64,000 bases of DNA from Chaetorhynchus papuensis (Eukaryota; Chordata; Aves; Passeriformes; Rhipiduridae). Both the position numbers and the translations under genes were made by a program. This document shows, one piece after another, positions 59,565-64,000 of the stretch (position 1 is the stretch's first letter; every line of letters starts with the position of its first letter). The notes under the pieces are model-generated. The model was not told the origin of the DNA, ran no database searches, and worked only from the letters and a program-made list of their open reading frames with translations. The DNA is taken from contig VWYX01000014.1 of NCBI GenBank assembly GCA_013396525.1, forward strand, positions 496,001 to 560,000, in the 5' to 3' direction.

Positions 59565-59940
59565 TGTGTGCAGTGGGTTGACCCTGGCTGGGCACCAGAC
59601 TCCCACCAAAGCCTCTCTATCACTCCCCTCCACAGCTGGACAGGGGAGAGAAAATATAACAAAGGGTTCCTGGGTCGGGATAAGGACAGAGAGAGATCAC
59701 TGACCAAACACCGTCATAGGCAAAACAGATGCAAATTAGAGATATGAATTGAATTTATTACTAGCAGAACCACAGCAGGATAATGAGAAATAAAACAAGA
59801 CCTTCAAAACACCTTCCCCCAGCTCTACCTCCTCCCCAGCAGTGGAGCAGGGGAGTCAGAGAATGGGAGTTATTGTCAGTTCATCACACGTTGTTTCTGC
59901 TGCTTCTCAGGGAGAGGAGTCCTTCCCTTGCTCCAGCGTA
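59565..59940. mobile_element. Avian LTR-type retroelement fragment
   Basis: The segment runs from TGTGCAGTGGGTTGACCC through AGCTGGACAGGGGAGAGAAA, GGGATAAGGACAGAGAGAGA, AGGATAATGAGAAATAAAAC and GTCAGTTCATCACACGTTG to TTGCTCCAGCGTA. I recall this as an interspersed endogenous-retrovirus LTR repeat of neoavian and passerine genomes. It has no coding capacity, its right part is missing, and small deletions are evident relative to the copies I remember. Family name and orientation are not certain; an AATAAA at about 59789 on the + strand hints at + orientation. Confidence 0.7.
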
Positions 59941-59986
59941 TTTTCAAGAATTATTATCATTTATACAAGGAACTGGCACAGCTCTG

Positions 59987-60025
59987 ATTTATCTCTTGTT
60001 TATCTCTTATTTATCTCTTATTTAT
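59987..60025. repeat. 11-bp tandem repeat (TTTATCTCTTA-type)
   Basis: Just over three copies of an 11-bp unit (ATTTATCTCTT, GTTTATCTCTT, ATTTATCTCTT, then partial) start about 45 bp right of the LTR fragment. Confidence 0.85.
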
Positions 60026-61494
60026 ATTTGAATAGTATTTTGTAACTCCAGGATTCTCTACTGCCTTCCTGTGTGTCTCAGGAACTCCACTGAAGATGAA
60101 GGTATTTGCAAAAAAAAATTAAAATATTTATTTTTTTAAGTGCAGGAAAATTTTAAAGGGAAAACATTTCTTAAAAGATAACTCAGGATAAAGTCACATA
60201 TATGAACCCTATTATCTTGACTAGTTCTTTGCTTTTATAATGTTTCTGCCCCTAGAGTCAAGCACTGTGGTGGAGTTTTTTTAATACAGGGATACTGTGT
60301 GGGGCAAGGACAGAAGACAGGATTATTAACCACTTGGTGCACATTTCCTCTGGAGGTAAGAGAGACAAAACAGCATTATTTGTTCATTTATTAAGTACAT
60401 TTAGTCACCATTACATTAGTTGTGTTTGCATCACTCCTTTTATCCCACACAAACCATGGAGTTTTTTGTGCTATTTTGGTGGACAAGGAGGTTTTACTAG
60501 AATAGACACTGGTTAGGAAGGAACAAGTTTTGAGTGAGTATGAGTACTTATGTAAAAGAAGCCAGACAGTATCCATAAAACACATCTTGATCTTATTCAC
60601 TTACATTTGTGCTTTTTTTTTTTTTAAAGGCCCTTGGTGAATGCACTTCTGCAACATGCACTGAGTGCTGCCTGTAGCCATGTGCCAGTGGTGCAGGGTG
60701 TTTGAGCAAGTAAAAAAGTAAACCAGCCATGGAAGGGGGAAGGCTGAGCCTAGGAAAGCCAGGGCTCTGCTTGGCCAGGTGCTGAGCTGGGGCACATCTG
60801 TGCTACAGTTCTGCAGGTGGATCCAAACCAGACTCCAGCAGCACATGAGGAACCAGATTTTGAGAGAACTGTCCTCAGGGCTTGCTCTGCTGCAGGAACA
60901 GCACCACTAACACTTATAGAGGCTCCCCATCCACTTTGGGTTCCCCTAGGTTTGTAAGCACAGTTGATAAGCAGAGGTGCTTTATCTTACACCAGCCTGA
61001 GAAGCATGGCAGGAAGGTTGCAGATTCATTGGCAAGGACTGCACCATTCAGTGGAGGGCAGCATCTGTCCCAGCCCTCTGATTCTAGCTACCATCATATG
61101 TGTGCCAGAGGCCTTTCTTCCTTAGGAGATTCAAGACCTCCACAAATCTCTCCTATTTGTAGAAGTTAGCCATTAATAGGAAAGGCAATTAGAGCTAGCT
61201 AACCAAGATACTTGAAGAAGCAGGCACTGTAGGCGTCCCATTTAGAAATTACAAAGGAAATAACACATGATGCACTAAAAATGTGAAATTCTTGACAGTC
61301 TGCAAGCTCTTAATCCTGCCCAAACCAACACATGGGGTTAATATTGTCTATGCCATTAGCTCTAACAGTTTCAAGGATACTCATGCAAATCACTGTATAC
61401 ATTATCTTATCCCATATTTATTATCATTAAAGCTCGAAATCTAGGTACTTCTACCATGTCCAACACGTCTGTGAGCTAATAAGTAATTTCCAAA
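60026..61494. other. Intergenic DNA, nothing recognised
   Basis: AT-rich to mixed sequence with a T/A run near 60611. No gene or repeat family can be supported. Confidence 0.65.
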
Positions 61495-61625
61495 CGCCAG
61501 GAACCTGGAGCGCGATGCATTCTCAGCGAGGCCGGCCCCCTTCCCCGGAAAAGCCGCTGTGCCGGCGCTGGAGGGAGCTGCAGCCCCGGCTACGGCCGCC
61601 TCCACCGGCACCCTCCGTTCGCTCC
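61495..61625. promoter_or_regulatory. Dense CpG block, candidate promoter
   Basis: About 15 CpGs in 130 bp, with GCCGG, CCCCGG and GGCCGCC words, in otherwise CpG-poor DNA. No HECTD2 N-terminal coding text is recognised on the + strand. Minus and plus frames are Ala/Pro/Ser-rich, as any GC-rich DNA would be. A donor-like AA|GTAAGC lies at 61766. Confidence 0.35.
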
Positions 61626-62413
61626 CCAGCACCCTCTGTTCCTCCAGCTCCTCCCAGGCAAAGAGGATGAGCATATTGAAATTATTTAAATTGTATCTCT
61701 CGCTGTCACTTCCGTTCAAGAACGCTGTCTTTTTAAAGAAATCAGACTCGATTGTTAACCACTAAGTAAGCGGAGATTTGCAAAGGCATGCTAAGCAAAT
61801 TCTAACAGTATTTTACCATTTTATAGGTCACATGACAAAGGTACAGAAGCTACTTTCTGAATTAAACATTATTACTGTTTCCTCATTGGAAACTTCTATA
61901 GTATGGCATGTTTGTTTCTTATTTCCAATTTGAATAGAAATTGGACAAAATTCTGTGCCTAATATCTGCCTCTGTCTCATTTAAAAATAAATTCCAGATC
62001 AGACATGACAAAGGCAGTGAGTTATCTCCCAGCCTTAACGTCTGTCCCTTGCTATACCTTGAGGAAGGCTATGCTACTGTTATATTCTGTACAAGTGAAA
62101 TTAACTGAAATTAAGATTGAATAACCAACACCAGCTTTCTGGATAGAAGAAATGGAAAACTTAGTGAAGCTGAGAGCTCACTAAGTGAATGCTCTTCATT
62201 TGGTGAGTTTTTCTCTTGCCATATCTTTCTTCCAGTATTTGCATAAACTGCGTTATCACAGATAAGCTCTGAAAAAGCCATTGCATTTCTAAAAGAGAAG
62301 CTAACAATTTCTTTCAACCCAAAGGTCCTGTTCCATGGCAAGAGGTAATATAATATTCACCTTACTCAGGCAGACAAAAATGAGTCAATCACTAACCTAG
62401 AAGATCAACTATA

Positions 62414-62468
62414 GCTTAGGCACGAGGGCGCCTAAGCCTTTTTCACTTGGCTGGTACAGCTGTTGTAC
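62414..62468. repeat. Two adjacent short inverted repeats
   Basis: GCTTAGGC/GCCTAAGC arms (62414-62421 and 62430-62437) are followed by GTACA/TGTAC arms (62454-62458 and 62464-62468). Both stems are perfect, with loops of 8 and 5 bases. Confidence 0.75.
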
Positions 62469-62561
62469 TGCACCAGTCAGTGATGACAAGGAACCCAAAG
62501 TGAAAACATAACGATGTAGATAAGACAGAACTTCTGATTACCTCTTCCTTCTCCGTACTAG

Positions 62562-62653
62562 GAATGCCCAAGCTGGATGCAGCCCATCTGGTGATGTACC
62601 TTCAATCAAAAGTTTACCATTTGCCAAAGAGAAAGATATAATTGTCTGCCAAG
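62562..62653 (+). other. Exon-like 92-nt open segment, unknown gene
   Basis: A pyrimidine-rich tract (CTCTTCCTTCTCCGTACTAG) precedes 92 nt that are open in one frame and end CAAG|GTATGTAAGT, a strong donor. The open frame (one base, 30 codons, one base) contains NAQAGCSPSGDVPS and LPFAKEKDIIVCQ. I do not recognise this text; it is not HECTD2 as I remember it. It may be an exon of a non-coding or lineage-specific transcript, or chance. Confidence 0.3.
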
Positions 62654-64000
62654 GTATGTAAGTGCCTCAGAAGATTATCTGCCTTCTTTGCGCCATTTTT
62701 TTATGAACGTTTATAAACTTTTTTTTTTAAATGAGACTTTTCAAGTACTGGAGGATGGCCAAAGGGTAAGCGAGAGCCATAGATTATTTCATCTAATGTT
62801 AGTCACAAGGGAAATAACATGGACTTAGCTCAGGAGGGTTTGAGTGCACCTTGCATATGTGCTTCTGGAATAGAAGGAGCTTTTCTCTCTTGCAAATGAA
62901 GGCACATGATGACTAAAAGAGTAAGCCAAGCTCAGGGTTGACATATTTTCAAATTTGCAGCAAGAATAATAATTCCAAATGGACTCGCTTGTTAGCAATG
63001 GCAGATGGATTCACAATCATTTGGACTCTTTTGGACAAAATTCTTCAAGTTTATACCTTAGTCCAACTTCACAGGAAACAGGTGGCTGTGAATAGCAGAG
63101 TTTGGACAAGACTGGGGTCATCCCTTATAAGCTCTGAGGTTGTGCAGTCTCAGAACAGTCATGACTTGTGAGCAGACATGAATTCCATCTTCCCTAAAGG
63201 ATGATGTGGGCAGGTGGCACAGGAGGGTACCACAGCTTGGGAGTTAGCAGGCCAGGGAGTCCAGAAGCTACACTGCCTCTAATTTTTGTGATTCACATGG
63301 CAAGTGTGGTGAGCTCTCCAACTGAGTCGGCAGAGTAACAGGTGGATTTTGGTGGCATCTTGCCTGAGTTCTGCTAAAAGGTCACTGAGAAAGATGTTTC
63401 TTTGTAAAACATTTCCATTTCAATGAATCAGGTCTTTCTGTTTCAACAGAATGTTTTGCTGAAAACCTGTTATGTTGGAAAACTCCCAACCATTTCTTTC
63501 TCTCCTACTCCCATAGAGAGGAAATGGGTTGTCTCCAGCCTTTGCTTCCTCTTTTAATGTTTCAGCCATTCTGTGCTTCCCCTTATGCCCACTCAGGGTC
63601 CACCTCACAAAGCACACATCTGTTAAATGGCCCAAGTATTTTGTACTGGGAGGTGTATGAGACCTTCAAAAGGAATGAAGAGAAAGAAAGAGTACTACTC
63701 CATAAGAGAGACACAGTACAGATGTGTGATGGGAGTACAGCAGCAACTGAATGGGAAAATTCAGCCTACATTTCCTGAAGGTCACGTGTCACTTTGATTC
63801 CTGAAATACCAGTTTGTACCACAGATGTTTGACACCATTTGATTGCAAACACTAGTAAACCATTTGAGGACCAGGGAAAACCCGGTAACAGCCCAAACCT
63901 ATCCCCTAATGTTACTGAATTAAACCAGGGGTGATTTTGGCTATAGCTGAATTTGACTTCTGACTGCAGAGAAACATGTGAGATCCAATCAATATTTGCC
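62654..64000. other. Right edge, no gene recognised
   Basis: Mixed sequence with several short ORFs (62938-63171 plus, 63420-63635 minus, 63524-63778 plus). None has a recognisable domain or clear splice context linking it to the exon-like segment to the left. Confidence 0.6.

Overview
This is vertebrate nuclear DNA and almost certainly from a bird. The evidence is a split gene with GT-AG introns encoding a highly conserved Polycomb protein, two CR1 LINE tails (the dominant retroposon of birds), and an LTR-type repeat that I recall from neoavian and passerine genomes. One ambiguous base (N at 12979) suggests a draft assembly. There are no prokaryotic features, and I see no CRISPR array, tRNA or rRNA.

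Region 1 (1-28300) is the 3' part of PCGF5 on the + strand. Eight coding exons (4160-18848) give 219 codons, counting one codon split at the left edge. This corresponds to residues 38-256 if the protein has the 256-residue length I recall for the human orthologue. They encode the second half of the RING finger, an acidic linker and the C-terminal ubiquitin-like RAWUL domain. The start codon and first RING half lie left of the window. After the TAG stop comes about 9.4 kb of AT-rich DNA without a gene. I read it as a long 3' UTR ending at a strong poly(A) signal near 28276, with earlier candidate signals and several Pumilio-type motifs.

Region 2 (28300-64000) shows no protein-coding gene that I can name. 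The many short ORFs have no recognisable domains. It contains a CArG/AP-1/octamer/GATA motif cluster (35854-35909), a CpG-rich block with a TATA box (about 36900-37100), a CR1 tail (37370-37880), a second CpG-rich block with a possible 28-nt exon (44700-45000), an LTR-like fragment (59565-59940), a small 11-bp tandem repeat, a third CpG-rich block (61495-61625), and one exon-like 92-nt open segment (62562-62653). From mammalian gene order, as I recall it, the next gene to the right should be HECTD2 on the same strand. None of its coding sequence is recognisable here, so this stretch is best seen as the PCGF5-HECTD2 intergenic interval with candidate regulatory DNA and possible non-coding transcription units.

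I did not find a convincing new biological system. The most useful leads are the motif cluster near 35.85 kb, the three CpG/promoter-like blocks, the exon-like segment at 62.56 kb, and the very long PCGF5 3' UTR.
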